Notes under the pieces: generated by a model
Told to the model about the DNA's origin: nothing
Seen by the model: only the letters and a program-made list of their open reading frames with translations
Database searches by the model: none
In this document: positions 37,525 through 46,979 of the stretch, one piece after another
How positions within the stretch are numbered: the first letter of the stretch is position 1
How the letters are laid out: the number at the start of each line of letters is the position of its first letter
Position numbers and translations under genes: made by a program
Assembly (NCBI GenBank): GCA_963710975.1
Contig: CAVQCG010000003.1
Span: forward strand, 1 to 64,000
DNA: 64,000 nucleotides
Origin: JBBQXH01 sp963710975
GTDB taxonomy: Bacteria; Actinomycetota; Thermoleophilia; Gaiellales; Gaiellaceae
Reading direction: 5' to 3'

Positions 37525-37609
37525 GAAGCAGGTCCTGGTGGTAATCGAACGTGACGCTGTGGAAGAGAATCCGTGTCCCGTCAGGTGACCAGTCGATGCC
37601 GTCCGACGC
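37525..37609 (-). pseudogene. TolB-type beta-propeller fragment
   Basis: The minus strand reads ASDGIDWSPDGTRILFHSVT followed by FDYHQDLLP, a single PD40/TolB blade (WSPDG signature). It abuts the truncated lipoprotein copy, so the two pieces were joined by recombination. Confidence 0.5.
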
Positions 37610-37705
37610 TCGCCCCTGACTACTCAAGCCGGGCGCCCGGCGCCTTGACAGGCGCCCCTCGATCGCTCATACCCAGAAGGGGGACAGGTAACTACCCCTT
37701 CTGAG

Positions 37706-38000
37706 ATGACCGAGACAAACGTCAAAGACAAGGGCCGGGTCGCTGTCGTCGTCGCTTCGAAGGACGGAGAGGCGACGATCGGCGAGACGGTGCGGTCAGT
37801 CGCCGGGCAGGCAGCGGTCTTCGTCGTGTCGGACGGCTCCAGCGACCGGACGGCGCTCATCGCGGAGCAGGCCGGGGCGTCGTGCTCGCACTCGCCGAGA
37901 ACGTCGGCAAGCCCGCCGTCGACTGGCTGTACCGCGCGGTCTTCATCCACGCGACCGTCAAGACCATCTGCCAGCCAGTCGTCGAATCGTGCACCTGGGA
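37706..38000 (+). pseudogene. family 2 glycosyltransferase N-terminal fragment
   Basis: From ATG 37706 the sequence reads GRVAVVVASKDGEATIGETV, RSVAGQAAVFVVSDGSSDRT and ALIAEQAGA, then in another frame VLALAENVGKPAVDWLYRA. This is the nucleotide-binding first third of a GT2 enzyme (the strand ending VVSDGSSD). Catalytic DxD and acceptor regions are absent. It is a truncated gene immediately upstream of the LPFTG microprotein. Confidence 0.55.
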
Positions 38001-38042
38001 GTCACCTCCCCGCTACGCACAACCTAGAAGGAGGAACCACAC

Positions 38043-38168
38043 ATGTACGCAGGGGAACTGCCCTTCACGGGCAACGTCTTCACGCTGCCGCTGATCATCA
38101 TCGGCCTCGTCCTCACGCTCAGCGGCTGGGTTCTACGCCGGACGTCACGCGAGACAGACGAGTCGTAA
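38043..38168 (+). CDS. LPXTG-type microprotein (41 residues)
   Basis: ATG 38043 follows AGAAGGAGGAACCACAC, a strong ribosome-binding site. The 41-residue product begins MYAGELPFTGNV, continues with one hydrophobic helix (FTLPLIIIGLVLTLSGWVL) and ends with a basic tail RRTSRETDES. The order LPxTG motif, hydrophobic helix, Arg pair is exactly a sortase cell-wall sorting signal, but there is no preceding secreted domain or signal peptide. The helix could itself insert in the membrane. The strong ribosome-binding site argues that it is translated as a free-standing peptide. No sortase gene is in the window. Confidence 0.65.
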   Translation: MYAGELPFTGNVFTLPLIIIGLVLTLSGWVLRRTSRETDES

Positions 38169-38706
38169 GACCACCGTCGAAGTGAACTGGCCCGCGCGAG
38201 TGGCCGCACAATCGCCTCGAGGCGCGTCAATACCGTGAGCTGGCTGCTCCGCATGACCCGGAGCTGGCTAATCCCGTTCGCTCTGTAACGGTCAGCGTTT
38301 CGCGCAGGGCGAGAGGAGGCAGCCTGCGGTAGCCACCTTCTACCCTCACCGTGCGGCTCAGCCACAAGCCCCGTGTGCCGCAAAAACACCGGGTCTCGAC
38401 CAACCGCTGAAGGATCGTGCTCCTTTCGCCCGGCGGAGTCAAGTTCCCCAATCCACCCACGCCCGCGCAGGCCGCCGGTCGCGTTGTCGATCGCGACCTG
38501 GGCCATTGGGACGGCTGATCGCGCGCTTCCCCTTCGAGCTGATCTCGATCACAGAATCATGGCATGTCCCGAGGATGACCTGTCCGGAACGGCCCGGAGC
38601 TGTGCGGCTCTCATTGACCACGACGGGTTCGTCTGCCAGCATGTGGTGGCACCTGCGGCATCCCGGGCGTCCGGGCTGCGCTGATCGAGATAGGGGAACG
38701 GCGAAT
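38169..38706. other. intergenic stretch, nothing certain
   Basis: About 540 bases between the microprotein and the secreted Ig-like protein. A minus-strand segment (AQVAIDNATGGLRGRGWIGE) is coding-like but no family is recognised. The last part should hold the promoter of the secreted protein. Confidence 0.3.
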
Positions 38707-40935
38707 ATGCGGCCTCTCGCACTTCTGGTGAACGCTCGGCGCGGATTTGCTTCCGCAGCTGTCCTCGTGGCTCTGGTCTCACTTGGAGCGGGGACGGCAC
38801 AGGCTGCTGGATCGTCGAAGAAATTCACGGCCTCGATGACCACAAGTGGCTCGACGTACACGCTGACGATCTCGAACTCGCAGTCGAGCTCGCAAGATCT
38901 CGGATCGGCGAACGTGACCGTACCGACCGGCTATACGGTTACGGGGTTCGTCTCGGCCACCGCCGCCGGCGGCACGAAGACCTGGAGTACCCCGACGCTT
39001 TCCGGCGACGGGCGCACGATGTACCTTCGAAATCCCGGTCCGAACTCCGCCAACCGGCTGAGCCCGGGCCAGTCACTCGTTGTCGTCTTCACCGCGTCTG
39101 CATCGTGTGCGATCGGTACGTCGGTGTGGACAGTCGCGGCAAAGCAGTCGAACGATTTCAACGGTGCAGGGAACGACTTCACGATCAGTGGGTCGCAGCC
39201 GACGACCACGACGCAGCCTGGCGCGCTTGATCATTTCACGGTTTCGTCCGTTACCCAGCAAACGGCTGGAACGCCCTTCTCGGTAACGGTCAAGGCCTTC
39301 GACCTGTGCGGGAACCAGAAGACGAACTACGCAGGCGGGGCCGTTCTCGGAGGGCTCGGCAACGCTCCGAGCGGTCAGGCGCCGTCCTACGGGCCACTGT
39401 CGTTTTCGGGAGGCGCGGCGACCGTGATCTTGACACCCTATCTGGCCGGTTCGAATCAGACGCTGAACGTCACCGACGGCTCGGTCGTGACGGCGAGCAA
39501 CCCGTTCACCGTCTTGCCCGGGCCGCTCTCGTCATTCGCAGTCGGCGCCGTCGCAGATCCGCAGAGCGCCGGAACATCGTTCTCCGTGACCGCCACCGCG
39601 CGCGACGCGTGGCTCAATGTGAAGACGAACTATGCCGGGGGTGCGACGCTCTCGGGCAATCTCGGCACGTCGACGAAGGGGTGTGGCTCCGGCGCCTCCT
39701 CCCCATGCTCGCCCCTGTACGGCGCCATCGCGTTCGCTTCTGGGGTCGGATCCGCGAGCGTGACCGGGTACAAAGCAGAGGCCGGGCGCCAGCTCAATGT
39801 CAGCGACGGATCGGTGTTCGCCTCGAGTAACACGTTCACAGTCAACGCCGGGCCGTTGTCGTCTCTCGATTTCGCGACGATTCCAACCGAGAGCGCGGGA
39901 GTCGCCTTCACGATCACGGTGACAGCGTCAGATGCGTACGGCAACGTGAAGACGAACTACGCTGGTTCGCCGACTCTCGGCGGCAACCTCGGCGTCACCA
40001 CGAGCGGCTGCGGGTCCGGTGGGATCTCGCCGTGCACACCGAGTTACGGGGCGCTCTCGTTCGTCTCCGGCGTCGCCAGCACCACCGTCACGGCATACAA
40101 GGCCGAGACGGCGCGTACGCTGAACGCTTCCGACGGGTCGGTCGCCGGGGGCAGCAACCAGTTCGACGTTGCCGGAGGAACCGTGGCGAAGCTCGGCGTT
40201 GGCCAACAGCCCACCGACACGAAGTTCGGAACCGTCATCGCTCCCGCCGTGACCATCCTCGCTACGGATGCCTACGGCAACCCGGCAGGAGCCACGGTGA
40301 CGATGGCAATCGGCTCGAACCCTGGCAGCGGGACGCTATCCGGCACGAAGGTGCGAGGCACTGTGGGAGGTACCGCGACGTTCAACGACCTGTCGATCGA
40401 CAAGACGGGTATCGACTACACACTGGTGGCCACCGTTGGTTCGATCACGACGACGAGCGCTCAGTTCGACATCGTCACTGTCGAGGTGGGCTGCGCGAAT
40501 CATCCGCTGGAGCCGTGCGTGGGATCCACCGGGAACGACACGACTCCCCAGACGACGACAGCAGCACAGGTCTACGCGCCGGCGGGCGGCAATCCCGGCA
40601 ACCTCACGATCACCCTCGTCGACTTCGCGGGCGCATGCGCCAACGGGACAGGCGACTCCATCGTCGTCAACCCGCCGACCGGCCACGGCAACGACAACCC
40701 GATCCAGATCGGTGCGGAATACGACAAATCGGTCGCACCCGGAACGGGCGTGGCGAACTTCGTCTTCTGCCTAGAGAAACCGACCGGCCTGGTCATTCAA
40801 CAGGTGCCGACCTGCAAGGACTCGGCCGGAACTCCGCAGCCGTACCCATGCATCGACGATCGGCGGCGCGACAATGCCGGCGATTTGCACGTCAAGTTCC
40901 TCGTCACTGACGACCCTGTCATCACGAAGCGTTAG
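38707..40935 (+). CDS. large secreted protein with tandem Ig-like repeats
   Basis: 742 residues from ATG 38707. Residues 1-33 are a signal peptide (basic start, GFASAAVLVALVSLGAGTAQ, then A). An N-terminal beta domain (KFTASMTTSGSTYTLTISNS, VTVPTGYTVTGFVSATAAGG) is followed by three Ig-like repeats of about 110 residues, each with KTNYAG (GNQKTNYAGG, LNVKTNYAGG, GNVKTNYAGS), a Cys pair in the second and third (GCGSGASSPC, GCGSGGISPC) and the ending TLNxSDGSV. A fourth Big_1-like domain (TILATDAYGNPAGATVTMAI) and a C-terminal domain with paired Cys close the protein. No LPXTG or C-terminal membrane helix is present, so it is released or held non-covalently. Probably an adhesin or surface scaffold. 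Confidence 0.75.
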   Translation: MRPLALLVNARRGFASAAVLVALVSLGAGTAQAAGSSKKFTASMTTSGSTYTLTISNSQSSSQDLGSANVTVPTGYTVTGFVSATAAGGTKTWSTPTLSGDGRTMYLRNPGPNSANRLSPGQSLVVVFTASASCAIGTSVWTVAAKQSNDFNGAGNDFTISGSQPTTTTQPGALDHFTVSSVTQQTAGTPFSVTVKAFDLCGNQKTNYAGGAVLGGLGNAPSGQAPSYGPLSFSGGAATVILTPYLAGSNQTLNVTDGSVVTASNPFTVLPGPLSSFAVGAVADPQSAGTSFSVTATARDAWLNVKTNYAGGATLSGNLGTSTKGCGSGASSPCSPLYGAIAFASGVGSASVTGYKAEAGRQLNVSDGSVFASSNTFTVNAGPLSSLDFATIPTESAGVAFTITVTASDAYGNVKTNYAGSPTLGGNLGVTTSGCGSGGISPCTPSYGALSFVSGVASTTVTAYKAETARTLNASDGSVAGGSNQFDVAGGTVAKLGVGQQPTDTKFGTVIAPAVTILATDAYGNPAGATVTMAIGSNPGSGTLSGTKVRGTVGGTATFNDLSIDKTGIDYTLVATVGSITTTSAQFDIVTVEVGCANHPLEPCVGSTGNDTTPQTTTAAQVYAPAGGNPGNLTITLVDFAGACANGTGDSIVVNPPTGHGNDNPIQIGAEYDKSVAPGTGVANFVFCLEKPTGLVIQQVPTCKDSAGTPQPYPCIDDRRRDNAGDLHVKFLVTDDPVITKR

Positions 40936-41168
40936 CCAGCACCTGCGCGGTCGTAGTCGGAGGAATATCCGAACGGGGTCGCACGATCGGAGCGGGACGT
41001 GAAGAACGGGCACGAGGCATGCGTTCCTCGCCTTTGCGAGTCTCAAACATTCGGGCAGCGGCCGAATTCGTCACCTCGCTGCGTTGGTGTGGCTGCGCCG
41101 GTGTCGTCGTTAGGAGCGAGACCACCGTGCGAAGGAGAGGGTGAATGCCACCCTCGCTCAGCGCCTCC

Positions 41169-41408
41169 TGAGTCGAGATGTGTCGGTGCACGCTCCGTCA
41201 GCTCGCGGAACTGCTCGAGTTGGCGCACCACCTCGGCCTCGATGGGCGCGGGATCGTCAAGATCGATGACGGCATAGGCCTCGATCCATGTCCCATCTCG
41301 GTAGACCCATTCGCCGAGGTCGAGGTGGAGGCCCAGGCTCAATGCCGGGCGCGTCGCCGATAGCGCAACGGCCTCCCGGGCAGCCGGCTGGCCCTCGAGC
41401 GCATCTGC
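41169..41408 (-). pseudogene. YdjC/ChbG-like carbohydrate deacetylase fragment
   Basis: The segment GQPAAREAVALSATRPALSL, GLHLDLGEWVYRDGTWIEAY, AVIDLDDPAPIEAEVVRQLE and QFRELTERAPTHLDS is the central part of a YdjC/ChbG-family deacetylase, including metal-binding His in GLHLDL and THLDS. The N-terminal VNADDFG motif and everything after THLDS are missing. It is a truncated gene. Confidence 0.65.
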
Positions 41409-41619
41409 TCCGGAGCCGTGCCAGCGCAGACAGGCCTGGCCGCACAGGTGATGCGCCGGCGCTCGGCGGCGGTGAGCGGACCACTTAGACACCCGATCTT
41501 CACCAGACCGATCCCGGTCGGCCTCGCGGAGCCGGCGCCTCCGGTGCAGACCGGGGTGAGGTTCATCCGGTGCCGCGCCGGGTGACCGCCGCCCCTGCTG
41601 AGGCGAGCGGCTCGCACTC

Positions 41620-42522
41620 CTACGACCCGGCAAACGACGACTCGTACTCGCTGAACGGAACCTGGCCGGTGGGGCTCGCCGCGATCGCCTGCGCCACGTT
41701 GGCGGGGATCGGCGTCCACCGGGCGGGCATCTTCGCTGCCAGCCTGGGGTTCAGCGTGTAGATCAGCGCAAAGTTGACGATCCAGATGGAGGGCGCCATC
41801 GACATTCCCACGATCGAGCTCCTTGCGCCCTTCTGGTTTGGAACCAGCTGGGCGACGCCCGACTGCTGCTGCGCCTTGTTGCCGTAGACGACTTCAGAGG
41901 TGTAGGCCGACCGGTAGAGCATCCGGAGCGATGCCTGGGCGCCGTTCTGCCTGCACCACTTGGACAAGTACCCACCCGGCTGGATGACGGTGTTCACCTG
42001 CCTCGTTGGTGCGTCGGTGTTCGCGGGGCTCTCCAGCATCCCGGCCGTGTTCACCATCAGCCCGTAGCTGCCCAGCACGATGGGCGTCACCGTGCCATTG
42101 ACGTTGGCGTAGAGGGGATTGCCCGTGGTGTTCGTGAGGATGCGAACGCTTTCGTCGACCAGCTTCGCGGCAGCCGGGTCGCCGCCGACCCCCTTGCCGC
42201 TGACGAACAGCTTGTACTGCTTCGCCGTAAAGACCTGCCGCTTGTTGAGCCCGAGCTTGCGCGCGATCCGATCCGCCGCCTTCGAACCAAGGGGCCGGTT
42301 GACCTGGCGCGCGCTGGTGGCCTCGGTAGGCGCGTACTTCTCGTACTTCGGCGTTCCGGCATACGGTTGTGCGAAACCGGTGGCGGGGGTGGCTCCTTGC
42401 GCGACTCCCTGAAATGCCGCGAGCGATGAGACGGACAGCACCGCCAGCGCAATCGCCGTGGCGAAGGTGAGCCGGCGAGTCACCGGTGTGGGAGCAGCGG
42501 CGGTTCCGGCGGTGCTGTTCAC
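41620..42522 (-). CDS. secreted protein of unknown function
   Basis: 300 residues from GTG 42522. A signal peptide (RRLTFATAIALAVLSVSSLA, cleavage likely after AQGA) precedes a mature protein with PLGSKAADRIARKLGLNKRQ, VFTAKQYKLFVSGKGVGGDP, AAKLVDESVRILTNTTGNPL and a C-terminal SMAPSIWIVNFALIYTLNPR. No known domain is recognised. A single Cys is visible. It is transcribed alone, convergent with the deacetylase fragment, and divergent from RidA 370 bp away. Confidence 0.65.
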   Translation of the reverse strand: MNSTAGTAAAPTPVTRRLTFATAIALAVLSVSSLAAFQGVAQGATPATGFAQPYAGTPKYEKYAPTEATSARQVNRPLGSKAADRIARKLGLNKRQVFTAKQYKLFVSGKGVGGDPAAAKLVDESVRILTNTTGNPLYANVNGTVTPIVLGSYGLMVNTAGMLESPANTDAPTRQVNTVIQPGGYLSKWCRQNGAQASLRMLYRSAYTSEVVYGNKAQQQSGVAQLVPNQKGARSSIVGMSMAPSIWIVNFALIYTLNPRLAAKMPARWTPIPANVAQAIAASPTGQVPFSEYESSFAGS

Positions 42523-42894
42523 GACTCTTGACCTCGGGCTCTTGGCCCCTCGGAGCCTAGGCAGTATAGGCGGCTCGTAGCCACAGGCTGCGGACCGCGG
42601 CACTGGAGGCCTTGAGCGGTTCCGAGGGTAGCACCGCGAGCCCGCTTCAGCAGGGCCGCGGATTCCGATCTGGGTCGCCGGCTTTCTGGCCCAGCAAGCC
42701 TCCCCTTTTCGCCGAGCGGCCAGCGTCGACTCGTTTACAGTAAGTTCGGTCCCCCGGGGCCGTTGGCGAAGCCGCAGCGGCCGTGGACTTTCCAGCGTAG
42801 TGTCCCGCCGTCGACTGGAGCTCTACGGCTCGTAACGGATCCCCGGTAGGGCTCCGAGCGCACGGCCGCGAATGTCAATCGCAAGGAGGAGCGT

Positions 42895-43365
42895 ATGACC
42901 CGTCCGTCTCCTGAAACGCGTCTGCGCGAGCTGGGCATCGAGTTGCCGTCGCCGCCCCCGCCAGTGGCGACGTATGTCGGCTCGGTGCGGGTGGGGGAAC
43001 TCCTGTTCGTGTCTGGCCACGGGCCCTACGACGGCAGCGACTACGTCTACCTGGGGAAACTCGGCCGTGACCTCGACGTCGAGACGGGGCAGCGCGCAGC
43101 GCGGCTCACGATCATTAACTTCCTCGCAGCCGCCAAGGAGGAGCTCGGCAATCTCGATCGGATCGAACGCATCGTGAAGCTGCTGTGCATGGTCAACTCT
43201 GCTCCGGACTTCGCCGAACAGCCGCAAGTTGCCAACGGCGCGTCCGACCTGCTGATCGAAGTCTTCGGGCCAGAGCGGGGCCAGCATGCGCGCTCGGCGG
43301 TCGGCATGGGAGCTCTGCCCATGGGTATCTCCGTCGAGATCGAGGGTGTGCTCCAAGTCCGCTGA
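42895..43365 (+). CDS. RidA/YjgF-family protein
   Basis: 156 residues from ATG 42895 with AAGGAGGAG upstream. The sub-type is the longer RidA clade: SPETRLRELGIELPSPPPPV, GELLFVSGHGPYDGSDYVYL, AARLTIINFLAAAKEELGNL, DRIERIVKLLCMVNSAPDFA and HARSAVGMGALPMGISVEIE. The Arg in HARSAVG is the position that binds substrate carboxylate in imine deaminases. Family members hydrolyse reactive enamine/imine intermediates in the cytoplasm. It is convergent with the acyl-CoA ligase gene. Confidence 0.85.
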   Translation: MTRPSPETRLRELGIELPSPPPPVATYVGSVRVGELLFVSGHGPYDGSDYVYLGKLGRDLDVETGQRAARLTIINFLAAAKEELGNLDRIERIVKLLCMVNSAPDFAEQPQVANGASDLLIEVFGPERGQHARSAVGMGALPMGISVEIEGVLQVR

Positions 43366-43479
43366 TCTCCCGGCGATGTCGTCGCAACGGGGCGCCCATA
43401 CCCCAACCGTCTCGTAGACGTACACGTGCGAGGGAAACAAAGAGCCGCACAAACGGCTGCTCAGCTGGACGGTCAGCTT

Positions 43480-45036
43480 CTAGCTGCGCGGGGCGAGATT
43501 CGCCTCGGCCATCCGCTTCAGGCCCATCCGGTCGGTCTTGCCGGTGGCGGTGTGTGGCATCTCGTCGAGGACGACTATCTCCTCCGGCGCTTTGTAGCCG
43601 ACCTTCGCGCGAGCGAACTGGATCAGCTCCTGGCTGGTCGGACGCTCGGTGTCCTCTCTGAGCGTGATGTAGGCGCGGACGTTTTCGCCGTGGACGAGGT
43701 CGTGGATCCCGATCACCGCAGCGCTCTCTACGCTCGGGTGCTCGACCAAGACGCCCTCGATCTCCTGGGGGCTGATGTTCGAGCCGTCGTGGACGATGAT
43801 CTGCTTCCTGCGTCCGCAGAAGTGGAAGTAGCCGTCCTCATCGACTCGCATCACATCGCCCGAGTCGAGCCAGCCGTCGCTAAAGACGGCCTCCGTCGAG
43901 GCCGTATCGTTCCAGTAGCCGACCGTGGCAGCAGGGGTCTTGATCCACAGGCGGCCTTCGCTCCCGGCGGGTAGCTCCTGCCCCTCATCGCGTCGAATCG
44001 AGAGCGACACGCTCGGAACGACCTGCCCCACCGAACCGAGCTTGATGCGACCTGAAGGCGGGCTGACCGTTACCAGCCCGACCTCCGTCAAGCCGTACGC
44101 TTCGTCAATCGCAAAGCCGCTCAGCTCGGTGAACTCCCGCTCGAGCTCGGCCGAAACGGTGTCGCCTGCGGCACGGCAGAGCCTCAGCGAGGCGAAGTCT
44201 TCGTGAGAAGCACCATGGTCGCGAGTAAGCGCGAACAGCGCCGAAGGAAGCATCGACAGCACCGTCGGACGGTCATCGCGAAGACGAGGCAGCAGCTCGT
44301 CTCCATCGAACGTCCGGGCCACGATCGCACCGGCGCCAACGCTCAGCGCGGCGAACGAGACGTAGAAGGCCCCGACGTGGGAGAGCGACGAGCCCGCAAG
44401 GAGCAGATCAGCAGAGCTCAGCTCGAGCCCTGCCGCGGCTATCGCAAGCATCCAGCCCAGGGTCTCATGCGTGTGAGTGACCCCTTTCGGGCGCCCGGTA
44501 CTGCCCGACGTGAAGAAGATCACGGCCGGGGCCGACGGGGAGGGGGCCGGTAGCCGCTCCACAGCCGGCTCTCCCTCGACAAGGTCCTCGAATGCCAGAC
44601 CGCTCCGGCGCTTCGCTCCGTAGCTGATCCGGCCCAAGGGCAACCGCCCGGCGCGCTCGCTCGCCGCGAGATCCTCCTCCCGCTCCACGTGCGCGAGCAG
44701 GACGCGGGCGTTGCTGATCTCGAGTGCATGATCGATCTCCGGTCCCATGTAGCGGTAGTTGAGAGGAGTCGCGACAAGCCCCGCCTTAAAACACGCGAGA
44801 TAGTGGACGACCAGCGCCGGTCGATTCGGCATCAGCGAAGCGACCCGATCACCCGGCTTCAACCCGAGTCCGAGCAAGCCCTCTGCGAGGCGACCACTCA
44901 GGCGATCAAGCGTACGCCACGTCCAGCGTGTGTCCCCACAGATCAGAGCAACGCCGTCGGGATTCGCGTCCAGGCCCACGCGAAGCAAATCGCAGAGGCT
45001 TGCCGGCCTGTCCACCTCGCTCCCCACATACCGCAT
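43480..45036 (-). CDS. AMP-dependent acyl-CoA ligase
   Basis: An intact protein of 518 residues from ATG 45036 (a GTG one codon earlier is possible). The adenylate-forming motifs are complete: VIFFTSGSTGRPKGVTHTHE (phosphate loop), IDEAYGLTEVGLVTVSP (A5), GWLDSGDVMRVDEDGYFHFC (A7), GRRKQIIVHDGSNISPQEIE (A8 hinge) and the C-terminal catalytic Lys in MPHTATGKTDRMGLKR. The enzyme activates a carboxylic acid to acyl-AMP and then acyl-CoA; the substrate may be a fatty or aromatic acid and cannot be read from sequence. Downstream sequence offers no pathway context. Confidence 0.9.
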   Translation of the reverse strand: MRYVGSEVDRPASLCDLLRVGLDANPDGVALICGDTRWTWRTLDRLSGRLAEGLLGLGLKPGDRVASLMPNRPALVVHYLACFKAGLVATPLNYRYMGPEIDHALEISNARVLLAHVEREEDLAASERAGRLPLGRISYGAKRRSGLAFEDLVEGEPAVERLPAPSPSAPAVIFFTSGSTGRPKGVTHTHETLGWMLAIAAAGLELSSADLLLAGSSLSHVGAFYVSFAALSVGAGAIVARTFDGDELLPRLRDDRPTVLSMLPSALFALTRDHGASHEDFASLRLCRAAGDTVSAELEREFTELSGFAIDEAYGLTEVGLVTVSPPSGRIKLGSVGQVVPSVSLSIRRDEGQELPAGSEGRLWIKTPAATVGYWNDTASTEAVFSDGWLDSGDVMRVDEDGYFHFCGRRKQIIVHDGSNISPQEIEGVLVEHPSVESAAVIGIHDLVHGENVRAYITLREDTERPTSQELIQFARAKVGYKAPEEIVVLDEMPHTATGKTDRMGLKRMAEANLAPRS

Positions 45037-45039
45037 CAC

Positions 45040-45555
45040 GCCGACACCACACTAACGAAGCTGCCCTCGACCAGCTATGAGACTTTGCGTCCGCTCGCGC
45101 GCGTACGTCTAATTGGCCCGAGCCCCCCAGCCGCATCCCCGGAAGCACTCGGTGCGTCTGTCCGGGCGCGTGGACTGGAACGACTACCGGCACGAGCATG
45201 GCCACCGAGGTCGGCTGAGGCCGCGATGTGGCGCGAGTCTACTCCCCTCTCGTGGCCGGGATTGCGCTGTCGTGCCGCGCGCCGACATTTGGGTGGTGGC
45301 GGCCGCTGGGTGCTGAAGGCAGGTTCGGCTGGTATTTGTCGCCCTTGGTGTTTACGTCGCCTTTCTCGTGTCGGCAGGAGTGTCATCGGCGGCATTCCTC
45401 GGGTGTTGAGCCGTCGTGGCAGGTGGCGACCTCGGCTTGAACATGACGGACTCAAGCCCGCCGCCGGACGCAGCGGCTGCTCCTCCTGACCTCGCGACGG
45501 CATCCTCGATCCTGTCGTAGCGAGCGGGCGAGGCTAGCGTGAGCCGACCGGACCC
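45040..45555. other. intergenic stretch with one copy of repeat A
   Basis: About 515 bases between the acyl-CoA ligase gene and the IS element. It contains repeat A copy 3 (45080-45110). No gene is recognised. Confidence 0.4.
45080..45110 (+). repeat. dispersed hairpin repeat A, copy 3
   Basis: The 31-bp unit starts AGACTTTGCGTCC and ends GCGTACGTCT. It is preceded by CAGCTATG, as copy 1 is by CAGCTATC. No copy of repeat B follows here. Confidence 0.75.
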
Positions 45556-46670
45556 TAGAGTGGACCGTCACCGGGATGTGCCGACAGTTTCGGCTCATCT
45601 CGTCTCCATCTTGCGGGCACCGTAGACGATGTCGGCGGGGATGCGGCCTTGGGTGAGGCGGCCGTTGTGGGCGCGGCGGTAGTTGTAGTCGTCGACGTAG
45701 TCGGCGAGGTCGCGTTTGAGGCCGGTGAAGCGAACGTGCAGGTAGCGGGCGAAGGCGGGCCGCCAGCATTCCTCGAGGATCAGCCGGTGCAGGGCTTCGA
45801 CGGCGCCGTTGGTCTGGGGGCGGCCGGCGCGGATCAGGGTGTGGCGGACGCCGAGCTCGGTCGAGCGTGGAGCGGAAGTCGGGGGAGCGGAACTCGCCGC
45901 CGTTATCGGTGAGGACGCGCTCCAGCTGCCAGCCTGCGGCCTGCAGGTCGGCGGCGACCCGGTGCGCGAGCTTCGAGGTCTGGGCGCCGGTCGGGTTGCC
46001 GCTGCGGGCAGCTGACGAGCTCGGCCCAGGCGAACGATGAGGCGACGTCGATCGCGGTGAGCTGCCAGACCGCGCCCTTGGTGCCGGTGAGCCGGCCGAC
46101 GAAGAAGCAGTCGATGCCGACCAGCTCGCCCGGCCGGTCGGCCTCGACGTGCCGCTCGGGCTGGCGGCTCCCGCGGCGGCTGATACGGCGCCGCGTAGCC
46201 AGCGACCAGCGACAGCCGCTTCGCGCGGGTATTGAGCCCGTGGCGGCGCAGGCAGCGCCAGACGCCGTTATGGCTGACGATGATCCCGCCCCAGCGCCGC
46301 GGCCGAGCTCGCTCGCGATCCGCCGCGGCCCATACCCAGGATGGCCGAGCGCGAACGCAACGATCCGCTCCTCCACGAACGGCGATAGCTGTTGCGGCAT
46401 CCGCGGCCGCCGCCGCTCCCTCGGCCGCAAGATCTCCAGCCCATGCCGCTCCACCCGCCGCTTCCAAACGTAGTAGGTCGAGCGGTGGATCCCGAACACC
46501 CGGCACGCCTCGCTCACCGACGTCCGCGCCGCGTAATCAAGCACACGCAACCGGTAGCCGAACAACACGTCATCCTCTGACACGCGGCTCACTCCTCTCC
46601 TCAGACCTGGCAGTCGAAGGCGAGAGTGAGCCGAGAACCGGACGGCGCCCCAACGGGCGCCGTCCACTCT
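45556..46670 (-). mobile_element. IS481-type insertion sequence with imperfect terminal inverted repeats
   Basis: The left end (45556-45597) and the reverse complement of the right end (46626-46670) both begin TAGAGTGGAC and finish TTTCGGCTCA / TCTCGGCTCA, so the element is about 1115 bp. The right end carries a perfect 11-bp hairpin (GGACGGCGCCC, loop CAAC) at 46639-46664. No obvious target duplication flanks the ends. The transposase gene inside is frame-broken. Confidence 0.75.
45595..46583 (-). pseudogene. IS481-type transposase, frame-broken
   Basis: The likely start is GTG 46583 after GAGGAGAGGAG. The N-terminal HTH reads EACRVFGIHRSTYYVWKRRV; the DDE integrase core reads PGELVGIDCFFVGRLTGTKG (first Asp), VLTDNGGEFRSPDF (second Asp, third frame) and PQTNGAVEALHRLILEECWR (Glu region), then YNYRRAHNGRLTQGRIPADI. 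At least four frame changes are needed, so it is probably inactive unless the sequence is in error. The stop at 45595 lies inside the left terminal repeat. Confidence 0.75.
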
Positions 46671-46979
46671 AACAACTCAAAAAGAAAACCCGAGTGTCGG
46701 GACCACTCGGTGACAGTCCAGACTAGACCACGCTCACCCACCCGTGCGACCAGCACGGAGCTCATGTCCTTGAGCTTCTCAGATGCCATTGCCCGTAGGC
46801 CCAGGCGACACAACCTGGACACCTCAGTGCGGTTCGCCGAACGCATCGGGAGCACAGACGACCGCTGCTCGGCGTTACCCGCCCTTAACCACGACTCAAC
46901 CGAGTTCCAACCATGCCCGCGTCTCATGCCTGCCAAGCGCCCGGGCGCCGGGCCAGACAACAAGCGGATAGGAGGAACG
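46671..46979. other. intergenic stretch, nothing recognised
   Basis: About 310 bases between the IS right end and a secreted-protein gene. It probably includes that gene's promoter. No repeat or domain is visible. Confidence 0.3.
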
